Positions 48,537-57,731 of a stretch of 64,000 nucleotides of DNA are shown here, piece after piece (positions within the stretch are counted from its first letter, which is position 1; each line of letters opens with the position of its first letter). A program made the translations under genes and the position numbers. Below the pieces are notes generated by a model. The model worked only from the letters and a program-made list of their open reading frames with translations. It was not told the DNA's origin and ran no database searches. This stretch comes from Nannochloropsis oceanica (taxonomy: Eukaryota; Sar; Eustigmatophyceae; Eustigmatales; Monodopsidaceae). Location: the NCBI GenBank assembly GCA_004519485.1, contig CP038117.1, positions 1,197,001-1,261,000 on the forward strand. The letters run 5' to 3'.

Positions 48537-51500
48537 ATGCTCCTTCTACGTCGGACCGCCAGCCGCCGCTGCCTGCTCCAGAGCAGCAGCACTCGTCTCC
48601 TTGCCCCATCCCCCGTGGCCGTGTCGCAGCGGCAAAAGGTGGATTATATTCCTTCCTTTATCGAGTCCCGCAAGAGCCTGACGAAAATCATCGCCACCAT
48701 TGGTCCCGCCTCGGAGCAATTTCCCGAGCTGCAGGCTTGCGTCAAGAGCGGGTAAGGCCGACGGCACGTGCCTTGCTTGCTTTGGTGGACGATTGAGATG
48801 AATATATGTATATACATATATATATACTCAGCGAGCGAGTTTGTCGCACCTTTTTCACCCACCGCTCCCTCTCCGCGCACATACCAACAGCATGCGAATC
48901 ATGCGGCTCAACTTCTCACATGCCACGTACGAAGAGGCCACGCTTCGGATCAACAATCTTCGTAAGTCCCACGGCGTGCACTCGGCAGCCATGGGCTCCA
49001 CGTTCAATTTGCGAGGTACATCCACATGGGGGGAGGGAGGAAAGACGGTTCAAAGCGGGAAGAGGCTGAACTCAGAAACGATATGTCGAGCGACTGAAAT
49101 ACATAAAAGAGTGCGAATTGATCACCCTCGTATCATCCTCGTTTTTGGCCTCATATCGTTCCTTCTGGTCTCTTTTTCCGTGATTTAGCCGTCCTACTGG
49201 ATATCCAAGGCCCCAAAATTCGGACAGGTTCCTTCAAGGAAGGGAGCATCATGCTAGAGCAAGGCAAGGAGTACATCTTGACCACGGACGAGAGCGTGAA
49301 ATTAACGGGGGACGAGAAACAGTTCTATGTGGATTATGAGGTGAAAAAGAAGGGAGGGAAGGAGGGAGGGACAGTAGGAAACGGTAAGACGTTACCGTGC
49401 ATTTGCCAGATTTCCTTCGCACAAACATCTTCTCTCACTCTTTCTCCTTCCCTCCTTCCCTCCCTCCCTTCGCAGCCCCTGTATGGATCTACCAAAAAGG
49501 GCGACCCCGTGCTGATCGATGACGGTAACGTCGTCTTGGAGGTCACCGGGCATGTGGGGGACGGCCATGGCGTCATTTGCAAGGCCCTCAACTCCGGAAA
49601 GATCAAAAACAGACGAGGCGTTAATGTGCCGAACAGCAAGGTAGGTGTGTCGACGACAGGGAGGGCAGGAAAGGACGGGCAGCAGCCATGTCGATATGCC
49701 GAGGATAGGTGGGAAAGGGCAGCTGCAGTCACGAGAAACGCGCAGTGGCCCATTACGGGCTGCATGTCTTGAAACGTGACGCTTTCCTCCCTCCTTCCCT
49801 CCCTCCCTAACCCCCTCTCTCCCACCCTTCCTCGATCCCCCACTTCCCCAGGTGGACCTGCCCGCTCTGACCGTCAAAGACCAAGCCGACCTTTCCTTCG
49901 GCGTCCAAAATGACATCGATTTTGTCGCCGCCTCCTTCGTCCGCAAGGCCCAAGACATTCATGATATCCGGGCGTATCTTGCCCAGGAGATGTCGAAGCA
50001 CTGGCCTGCGACGCACTTGCCCCCTAAGATCATTGCCAAGATCGAATCGACGGAAGCGATTCAGAATTATGAGGAGATCATGGAAGCTGCCGATGGCATC
50101 ATGGTGGCTCGTGGGGATTTGGGGGTACGTCAGGGAGGGGAGGAGGGAGAGAGGGAGCGGGAGAACGAGGATTGCACTGAGTAGGTGAAGATTGAGAGGA
50201 CAAATGCGTCTTGTTATTTCAAATGCGACAATGGAGGTAATGGATTTCGGGGTCATGGGAGGATTGCTCATGATGTGTGTGGGAGCGGGAAGGAGGGTAG
50301 GAGGGATGGCAAAAGGGAGAGAAGGAAGGAAGGGAGGCTGGAAGGGAGACGTTTCGTGGACCCACGAATTCTTCAAGTAAATGGTTTTTATGAATGCGCA
50401 GATACGCTTACTCAATCTTCCACGCCATTTCCTCATTCTCCTTCCTTCCTTCCTTCCCTCCCTCCTTGTGTTTTTCGTCCAGGTGGAGATCGATCAGGCC
50501 GACGTGACCAACATGCAGAAGATGATGGTCCGCCGGTGTCGCAGCGTGGGGAAGCCTGTCATTGTCGCAACTCAGATGCTTGAGTCGATGCAGGTTAATC
50601 CCCGCCCGACCCGCGCGGAAGTTTCTGATGTCACGGTACGTGCGTGAAAGGGATGAAGGAAGGAGGGAGGGAGGGGGGGAGAGATGGAGGGAGGGAGAAG
50701 CACGGTTGTTCATGTACTGATGTATGTACATTCTCGGTCATCGATCTTTCCCACTCATCCCTTCCATCCAATCTTCGATTTCCCCTCTGCATTTGATAAC
50801 AGAACGCTGTCTACGACGGAGCCGACTGTGTGATGCTCTCGGGTGAAAGCGCCCAAGGAAAGTATCCTATCGAGTCCATCGCGACCATGCGCACCATCAT
50901 CGACGCCGCTGGTACGTACCTGCTTTAAAAAAGGAGGGAGGGAAGCAGCGATGACGAGTGATTGACCATTGATAGATTGCGCTCATCCTCCATCTACCAA
51001 ATCGTCCGCTTATCTAGTCTCACCTACTGATGACAACCCTCCCTTCTTCCCTACGCCTACGTCCACGCCCTCCCTCCCTCCCTCCCTCTTTATGACAGAA
51101 ACTTGGATCGATCGTAATCCCGTCCACCAGGGAAAATTAATCTTACGGAACATCGAAAAGCATGAGGCCCTGACCAACCAGCCCGTGAGCTTTTATGAGG
51201 CGGCGGCCAGCGCGGCGGTCCAGGCGGCGTTTCGATTGAAAGCTAAGGTTATTATTGTGCATACAAAGGACGGGTCATTGGCCAAGACCGTGGCAAAGTG
51301 TACGTGACGGAGGTGATGGGGAAGGGGAGAGGGGGGAAAAGGGAAAGAGAAACAGAGACAGAGATACCGAAACACAGGCAGGGAGAGATAAGGAGATGGA
51401 CAGACAGAGGAAGATATATATATGTATATATGTCTATATATAGAGAGAGAGAGGGGGGGGGGGGGGGGGCGGATGGGGAAAGCACAGTGATTGTGTGCTT

Positions 51501-51905
51501 TCCTCCCATAGGTTTTTCCTTCATCTGTGACATGGTTTATAAGGGATTTTCTCACTTAACTTCCTTTTCTTCCCTGCCTATTCTTCCCTGCCTTTTCTTC
51601 CCTGCCTTCTCATCCCTGACCCCTTTTGGCAACCTCCCTCTTCACCTACAGACTCCCCTTTCGTCCCATGCATGTGTTTCACCAACTCTCAGAAGGTTGC
51701 GAAGCAGCTCATCATCCATCGCGGTCTTCATCCCATCGTCATTCCGGACGGCCACCTGTGGAATACCAACAAGGACGTTGTACTGGACCATGTGAAAAGG
51801 CTGGGCTTCGCAGGCCAGGGAGACCGCGTTGTTGTGCTGACGGGTGAACTGCAACACGAGGGATCCACGTCGACAAGCGGGACGTACTATATGGATGTTA
51901 AATAG
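48537..51905 (+). CDS. Pyruvate kinase with mitochondrial-type presequence
   Basis: Nine exons (48537-48751, 48891-49015, 49189-49340, 49476-49640, 49852-50124, 50483-50635, 50803-50911, 51099-51299, 51652-51905) join in frame to 548 residues. It transfers phosphate from phosphoenolpyruvate to ADP. After residue 40 the fold is complete: [36 protein letters not shown], a B domain with [23 protein letters not shown], the catalytic signature [24 protein letters not shown], and [20 protein letters not shown]-terminal domain follows, ending in GTYYMDVK. The first 35 residues ([20 protein letters not shown] onward) are rich in Arg and Ser and lack acids, as in mitochondrial presequences. Stramenopiles are known to keep lower-half glycolytic enzymes in mitochondria. 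Introns are of mixed type; the eighth has TATA, GA and G17 runs. Confidence 0.94.
51410..51469 (+). repeat. TATA/GAGA/poly-G composite simple repeat
   Basis: In pyruvate kinase intron 8, a TA-rich run is followed by a short GA repeat and 17 consecutive G (51453-51469). It is non-coding. Confidence 0.85.
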
Positions 51906-52396
51906 AAGGAGGAAATGGCTTATAAAAGTAAAGCGAACGTGAACGAAGAAACCAAAGACAAAGACGGGAGGGAGGAGGAGAAACGGAGGAGGCAGAAAGG
52001 AAATTACGGCGATACACGCCTCGAGGAGGTAAAGAGAAATTAATACAGTTTTGAATCGACTGACGCTTGTCAGCGCCTCCAAAAGAAAAATATATAAGAA
52101 GGCTCATTGATGATTCCTCCTCATTTTTATAAACTCACTTACGTAACTTTTAAGGGTTCAGAAACGAGTCCTTAGTTTTACGCATTCGCGGGACGTTTGG
52201 TATCCACAATATCTTCGGCATGGATTAAGAGGATATGCAAGATTAAAACCAGAGGAGCAAGGCGTGATGCGTCAGAATGCTTGCAATCTCTCTTTCACTT
52301 CTTTCTCCCACCTCTCATCTCCGGTGTCTTCAGTTTAATTATTCCCGGTTTTATGTCCAGCGCCTTCATATACATTGCGCATCCACGGTCCTCTCC
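51906..52396. other. Convergent 3' intergenic region (PK / AGC kinase)
   Basis: These 491 bp lie between facing stop codons. The stretch is purine-rich at 51950-52010 and otherwise AT-richer than coding DNA. No gene was seen. Confidence 0.5.
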
Positions 52397-53845
52397 CTAA
52401 TCAGTCAAAGCAGCAAGATTTCCGTTCCCCGCGGCTTCAGGCACGTCAGGCAGTACAGAGAGGAACTTAGTAGAGGGTGAAGAAGGCAGGAAAATACCTA
52501 CGGGGTCATTAGCCTTTCCTCCGATGGACATGTTGGACGACGAAGATCTTCTGCCCGCTAGGCTTTCGAAACTCTGGTGCAAGCTCTTTGGGAAGGAAAT
52601 TATGTTGACAATGGAGTTGCGGATATTTGACCTCTTTTCATTGTTCTCGATTCCGGTATTGCCTGTGATCTTGCGGTGATTGTAGCTATATGACGCGAAG
52701 GCTGCCTGCTGCTCGGGGGTCAGGAGGCCCGCGACGACTTTATCATTCTTCTTTTTCTTTTTGACTACTGTCACGGCTCCATCATCCTCTTCATCAAAGA
52801 GATCATTCATGTTTGCCTGAACATTGGCCTCCTTCTTGGGCACAAAGGGAGGAGCAAGCGTCTTGGCGCTGAGGGCCTCCCAGTCCAGACCCGCGAAGGC
52901 CGGACTGGTTTTGAGCGAAGTCAGGCCTTGGGTTTCGTTCACACCACGCTGCTCTGGATGAACTCGAAGCAACTGGCGGATAAGGGCCTGCATTTCTGGT
53001 GGCGCGCTGATCGCCGGAACGCTTTTGAAAAGGGGCATCTTCTCAGTCGCAGCGGCGGCGTCCTTATAGTACGCGGCCTCCTCGCCGTGGTGGTCCAGCT
53101 TGTTAAACATATCATGTGCGTATGGCCGAGCCCCCGTACTGAGTTCATATAGCAACACACCCAAAGAAAATCCTTCGGAAGGGATACCATGCCGATGGGT
53201 TGCCCAAAAGAGCTCGGGTCCCATGTACCCCGGCGTGCCGCTGGTGTGTGTGCAGATCAGGGCTGTCCGTGTCGAGGTATCGTCAATTTTGGCTGAGATG
53301 CCTAAGTCAGTCAGTGCAATCTGGCCCTTGTCGTCCATAAGAACATTCTCGGGCTTGATGTCACGATGCAAGACGCCTCGGGTATGCAAAAAGTCCAGGG
53401 CTAGTACGAGGGAGGCTCCGTAAAACGTGACTTGGGCCGCTGACAAATGGCGCTCGGGGGCCTTGGACAAATGAAAACGCAAATCGCCGCCCAAATATAA
53501 GTCAAGGACTAGATAAAGATGGGAAAAGTCTTGAAAAGCGTAGTAGGCTGAGGCAACAAAGTGACTGCTTCCAACCTCGCGGAGCAGGGCCAATTCGCGC
53601 AGGACTTCCTCTTGCATTTGTTTGTGGACAATCACCTCCTTGACCAACGCTTTCATGGCGTACCACTTGCCCACATCTGGTTCCGTCTTTTTGACCACCG
53701 CATTGACCTTGCCGAAGCCCCCTTCCCCTAAGGTTCGCTGCACGTCGAAATGCCGCCCATCTACATTTTCCAAATCAGGGGCACTTGACCCACGCGCCAT
53801 GCCTGCGTCGCCTACACGCTCAGACCTGCCGCATAAATTGCCCAT
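52397..53845 (-). CDS. AGC-family serine/threonine kinase, STK32/YANK-like
   Basis: A single exon of 482 residues is read from the ATG at 53845; the frame extends 28 codons further to 53929. The chosen start gives MGNLCGRS, a strong N-myristoylation plus Cys-palmitoylation context, as in YANK kinases. The kinase domain shows GEGGFGKV, the lysine in WYAMKAL, a Glu-bearing C-helix, YLVLDLYLGGDLRFHL, HRDIKPENVL and SGTPGYMGPE. LDLYLGGDLR is close to the STK32 signature. Two departures are clear: the metal-binding DFG reads DLG (LTDLGISAK), and APE reads GPE. DLG keeps the essential Asp, so activity is likely. The C-terminal 150 residues are acidic then Lys-rich, with no hydrophobic AGC tail recognised. 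Substrates are unknown; plasma-membrane attachment is inferred from the N terminus. Confidence 0.85.
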   Translation of the reverse strand: MGNLCGRSERVGDAGMARGSSAPDLENVDGRHFDVQRTLGEGGFGKVNAVVKKTEPDVGKWYAMKALVKEVIVHKQMQEEVLRELALLREVGSSHFVASAYYAFQDFSHLYLVLDLYLGGDLRFHLSKAPERHLSAAQVTFYGASLVLALDFLHTRGVLHRDIKPENVLMDDKGQIALTDLGISAKIDDTSTRTALICTHTSGTPGYMGPELFWATHRHGIPSEGFSLGVLLYELSTGARPYAHDMFNKLDHHGEEAAYYKDAAAATEKMPLFKSVPAISAPPEMQALIRQLLRVHPEQRGVNETQGLTSLKTSPAFAGLDWEALSAKTLAPPFVPKKEANVQANMNDLFDEEDDGAVTVVKKKKKNDKVVAGLLTPEQQAAFASYSYNHRKITGNTGIENNEKRSNIRNSIVNIISFPKSLHQSFESLAGRRSSSSNMSIGGKANDPVGIFLPSSPSTKFLSVLPDVPEAAGNGNLAALTD

Positions 53846-54228
53846 GTAATTTCTATCGAGTATTGTACTGTATGAGGATGAAGGAAACAAAAGAGCGAAA
53901 AGAAGGTCAAGGCATCTTTTCAAAGGCATTTGGGGCTACCCAAAATATGAAAAAATGGAGGCGAAAACTTGCAATGGGCCCGGGTGGGGAGGAGGTTGTC
54001 GGTTAATCCCGTGGCGCGAGGAAGTGAATACATGCAACAGTACTCCCACAACTTACCAACAAAGGACAATAACAACATCGACAGCACACCACAGACATCC
54101 TTAGACCGCGTTGGTCCGTCTTTTTCTTCTAAACATTGCCGTCGCTGCTGTAGCCAACACGTACTGCTACTTGCCGTTGCTGTATCGCCACACTTCCCCC
54201 GCCATCTTTCTTCCTATTTCAGAAACAT
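53846..54228. other. Divergent promoter region (AGC kinase / DUF819)
   Basis: These 383 bp lie between divergent starts. No repeat or recognisable motif was seen. Confidence 0.45.
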
Positions 54229-55713
54229 ATGAGGCCGCCGCTCATTCCTTGCCTCGGCATCGCCACCATCGCTAGCGTTATCTCGACGATAAGCGCCTTT
54301 GTCTTGCCATCAGGATCCTATCTCCCGCCTGCCAACACGCTTGTCACGCCCATGGTGCCTTTCTACCCTACGACGACTGCCATCACTACCCTTGTCCTCC
54401 GTCGTCGAGCGGCGCCCTTCCCCTCTATTGCCACGACCAACACCGTCGCAACCCGCCTAGCAGTAGCCACGGGTACGAATGGTGCTATTCCATTCGCCGC
54501 GACCTTGACGACGGGCCTGCATGCCTCGCCGTGGTGGGTTTGGTCGATGCTTCTCCTCGCGTCAACCGCCGGTGTGGCCGCCGAACGCTCTAAGGTTGGA
54601 GCCGCCCTTTCATCCCCTCTTATTACCATGGCCGTAGCCCTCGTTGTGTGCAACCTCGGCCTTCTCCCCGCCGTTGCACCCGCCTACGCTACTGTCAATA
54701 AGTTTCTAGTTCCTTTAGCCATTCCTCTCCTCCTTCTCGACGCCAACCTCTTTAAAGTCCTCACCCAAACCGGTCGCTTGCTCCGTTCCTTCGCCCTCGG
54801 CAGCATTGGCACGGTCCTTGGGACGCTTGTGGCTGCGTGGCTTGTGCCGTTGAGGAATTTAGGGGTGGATGGAAAGGAGGGATGGACGATTGCGGCAGCC
54901 TTGGCCTCAAGGCATATTGGAGGAGCTGTTAATTTTGTGGCGGTTAGCGAGACGTTGGCGACCTCTGCTGAGCTCACCGCAGCAGGCATCGCCGCGGATA
55001 ATCTGGTGGTGTCGTTCTATTTTGGTTTGCTTTTCTGGCTGGCCCGGCGTATTTTGCCGGAGGAGGAGGAGGAAGAGGGGCAGGGCGGAGGGGTGGCAGG
55101 GGAAGGAGAGAAAGAGGAATGGGTTGGGCGAGCCAGGGTAATAGAAGCAGCCGACGCTCCTGCCCTTGGGTATTTGAAGGCCCTCAGCCTGTCGTGCGTC
55201 CTTTGTATGGTTGGCACGTGGGTTGGCGAAGGGCTGCTGAGTGGAGCTATCTCGAGTTTGCCCATCATCTCCCTCCTGTCTGTCACCATTGCCACTCTAT
55301 TCCCTCGAGCCTGCGCGAGCATCACGGAACCCGCAGGCCATCTCGCTGTCATCCTCATGAATCTTTTCTTCTCCGTCACTGGTGCCCAAGGAAAATTGGG
55401 CAAGGTCTTGGCGACGGCTCCCCGTCTTTTCCTCTTCTCCGCTGTCCAACTTTTCGTTCACCTCGCTTTCCTCCTAGGGGCGGGCAGAGGCCTCTTTCGC
55501 CTCCCTTTCAAGGAGCTGTTGATCGCATCGAACGCCAACGTCGGGGGCCCAACAACAGCAGCAGCCATGGCGGGGAGTAAGAAGTGGAAGAGTCTCGTGC
55601 TGCCAGGCATACTTACGGGTATCCTAGGGTACGCCTCAGCGACGTTCATTGGCTTGGTCCTTGGGAGGAGGGTGCTAGCGAAGATGATGATGAGTAGCGT
55701 GGGAGGAAGTTGA
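54229..55713 (+). CDS. DUF819-family membrane protein, probably plastid envelope
   Basis: A single exon of 494 residues. The start MRPPLIPCLGIATIASVIST leads to ISAFVLPSG, an ASAFAP-like junction, so plastid import is predicted. After a low-complexity stretch to about residue 100, eight to ten hydrophobic segments follow (for example PLITMAVALVVCNLGLLPAV, NKFLVPLAIPLLLLDANL, and FALGSIGTVLGTLVAAWLV). The motifs AALASRHIGGAVNFVAV and ASNANVGGPTTAAAMAG are characteristic of DUF819/YjcL proteins, which occur in bacteria and plant chloroplasts. They resemble sodium/solute transporters in fold; the transported substrate is unknown. An acidic Glu-rich loop lies around residues 280-300. Homology is recognised from motifs only. 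Confidence 0.85.
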   Translation: MRPPLIPCLGIATIASVISTISAFVLPSGSYLPPANTLVTPMVPFYPTTTAITTLVLRRRAAPFPSIATTNTVATRLAVATGTNGAIPFAATLTTGLHASPWWVWSMLLLASTAGVAAERSKVGAALSSPLITMAVALVVCNLGLLPAVAPAYATVNKFLVPLAIPLLLLDANLFKVLTQTGRLLRSFALGSIGTVLGTLVAAWLVPLRNLGVDGKEGWTIAAALASRHIGGAVNFVAVSETLATSAELTAAGIAADNLVVSFYFGLLFWLARRILPEEEEEEGQGGGVAGEGEKEEWVGRARVIEAADAPALGYLKALSLSCVLCMVGTWVGEGLLSGAISSLPIISLLSVTIATLFPRACASITEPAGHLAVILMNLFFSVTGAQGKLGKVLATAPRLFLFSAVQLFVHLAFLLGAGRGLFRLPFKELLIASNANVGGPTTAAAMAGSKKWKSLVLPGILTGILGYASATFIGLVLGRRVLAKMMMSSVGGS

Positions 55714-55893
55714 GGTTGAGGGGAAGAGGTGGCGACGAAACGTTTTGGATTCGTACACTAATTAGAGAAAGTGAAGAGTGACAATTTGGGAAAAGAGAAG
55801 GAAAAGTTGAATCGGGGGCTCGTCACGTGTATATTTTTTTGTTTACTTCACTTCTTTCGTTGAGGTCTCTCGTCAACCCCTCCCCCACCTCTT
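55714..55893. other. Short convergent intergenic region
   Basis: Only 180 bp separate the DUF819 stop from the stop of the next, facing gene, so their 3' UTRs must nearly touch or overlap. Confidence 0.5.
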
Positions 55894-57219
55894 TTACTCA
55901 TCCTTCCTTCTACTACTACTCCCTTCCACTTGCCCCGGCACAGTCCCCGAGACTCCCAGCACCACTAGCCTCCCCCCCAAATATGGCACCATCGCCACAA
56001 GCTTCTGCACCTCGTGCGGCGCATACCTCAACACCCTCTCGGCCACGCTCAACAATGTATTTACGAGCCCGGATATCACCCCTACCGGGTCCTCAGTCAC
56101 CTTCAGCTCCAGGCCGCTAAACAAATGAAACGCCCCAATCCTGGGATCTCGCACAACCTGCACCCATAGTGGCTTCCCCTGCAAAGCCGCGTACTTCTGC
56201 TCCGCTTGGACGAGCCACACTCGATGCGCATTCGGACCGCGCTTGACAACAGCGCGCATGCCCACTTGAATTAGAGTGTACAGAGCCATGGCATCCCGAA
56301 AGAACAACCCGATCCCATCACACATGGTATGCTGGTCATTATACACGTAATGAACTGCGTAGCTCAAGACCTCGTGCCACCCTATCAGGAACAACCATAC
56401 CAATACCTCCTTCTCCCACCACTCCCTTGAGCCCTCTTGCTTCATGGCCCCCTTCCGTTGCCACCGCAACTGCGTCGTTTCAATCAAATAGAAGAGGATC
56501 TCAAGCAATGCGCAACACATGAGGAAATAACAACCCAGCCGGACCCACCACTTAAAATCCGCCGCCAGCCGCAAACGAAGCACGAGCTCGGGCCCGAAGA
56601 ACCGAAAGCGGGTTAAGCCACTCTTGAGCTCCTTGTCCCTCAATTGACAGTCCTCGTCCTGTCCCGTGGCCAGCTTACAGGTGGCAAGCTGGAAAAAACG
56701 ACCCAGGCGAGTATCCTTCAGGGTCTTGGCCTTGGACAAGGCATCGGTGCACTGTTGAAAGGCCTTGCAATCACATCGGGTCAGGCTGCGCCAATTGCCC
56801 CAATGGGAACCCGGCGCCGTTGCGGCCACTAGAGCGAAGCCATTGTCTTCCATGTCATTAAATGCATCGTAGCCCTTAACAGTGAAAGTCAGAATCAAGG
56901 CAAGACCAAGGGCTAGAATAACATTCTTCCAGGGCCACCACCAGGACTCTGCCGTGTTATTAGCACGAGATTTGTGATGAGGGGGAGAGTTGATGGAACG
57001 CTTCTCCGCCTTGGTTGTACTGCTACTTCCGGTCGAGGCAGACAATGAGGGGGCAGCGGAGGACGAGGGGGCATCCAAGTCTTGCCCGGCGGAAGATTTT
57101 TTCATCTCATTGCCACGGCGCTTCACGGGCGAGGTAGAGGCGGAGGTGGTGGGTGAAGACGAGGATGCAGTGCGCGCCGCTTCCATGTCGGAGGTCTTGC
57201 GGCGCAACCGCCTCATCAT
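55894..57219 (-). CDS. Unrecognised multi-pass membrane protein
   Basis: A single exon of 441 residues that I do not recognise. Residues 1-100 are Ser/Ala/Lys-rich and basic (MMRRLRRKTS start), without a signal peptide. A hydrophobic segment follows (NVILALGLALILTFTV). A Cys-rich loop with CDCKAFQQC, CKLATG and DEDCQL could be lumenal and disulphide-bonded. Two further hydrophobic helices follow (LGCYFLMCCALLEILFYLI and VLVWLFLIGWHEVLSYAVHYV), and a Trp/aromatic-rich region continues to about 330. The tail has helical, moderately hydrophobic stretches (VISGLVNTLLSVAERVL, VQKLVAMVPYLGGRLVVLGV). Composition and length look like a genuine gene, with normal codon use and no low-complexity expansion apart from the N terminus. 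The second Met is immediately adjacent, so the start is safe to within one residue unless a 5' exon exists. Confidence 0.7.
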   Translation of the reverse strand: MMRRLRRKTSDMEAARTASSSSPTTSASTSPVKRRGNEMKKSSAGQDLDAPSSSAAPSLSASTGSSSTTKAEKRSINSPPHHKSRANNTAESWWWPWKNVILALGLALILTFTVKGYDAFNDMEDNGFALVAATAPGSHWGNWRSLTRCDCKAFQQCTDALSKAKTLKDTRLGRFFQLATCKLATGQDEDCQLRDKELKSGLTRFRFFGPELVLRLRLAADFKWWVRLGCYFLMCCALLEILFYLIETTQLRWQRKGAMKQEGSREWWEKEVLVWLFLIGWHEVLSYAVHYVYNDQHTMCDGIGLFFRDAMALYTLIQVGMRAVVKRGPNAHRVWLVQAEQKYAALQGKPLWVQVVRDPRIGAFHLFSGLELKVTEDPVGVISGLVNTLLSVAERVLRYAPHEVQKLVAMVPYLGGRLVVLGVSGTVPGQVEGSSSRRKDE

Positions 57220-57731
57220 GGCTGCCTGGCGGGCTGGACGCTTGTTTCAATAGCCAATGGCAACTTCCTGTATGAAGTGCGTGCGATTGGTTTTGAATTC
57301 CCCTCAGAAGGGTGAGAGGAGACGGATCGCAGGGAAGCTTGGGGTATACTGTGCTACAATGCTATCGTTGGGTTGTTGATTCCCCTGTTGATGAATTTAC
57401 TCTGGCTCCCAACAGAAGTACATGAGCTTGTGGGCAAAATAACTTAGCATTATACGCCTACATTCGCAAATGAATAAATGCTTGCGCTTGTTTTTGTTCT
57501 AATCTGGGTTCTTCACCACCAACACGAACAAAAGAAAGAGGGCGGCCACATCTTTATTTTCGGCAACATGCATACAGTGTAACATATATTTTGCGCGGAT
57601 CGGACGTTTCAATTTTTTTGGGCATCCTTTCCTCATATCTCTGTACAGGAACATGCCATCCATCTGTCTATGAGTGCATGCCCCATCATGTCTGTCCTTA
57701 CAACAAATATATACGCTCATATACACAATAG
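57220..57731. other. Divergent promoter region
   Basis: These 512 bp lie between the unrecognised membrane protein gene and the STE20 kinase gene. The stretch is AT-richer than coding DNA around 57440-57730. No motif was recognised. Confidence 0.45.
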
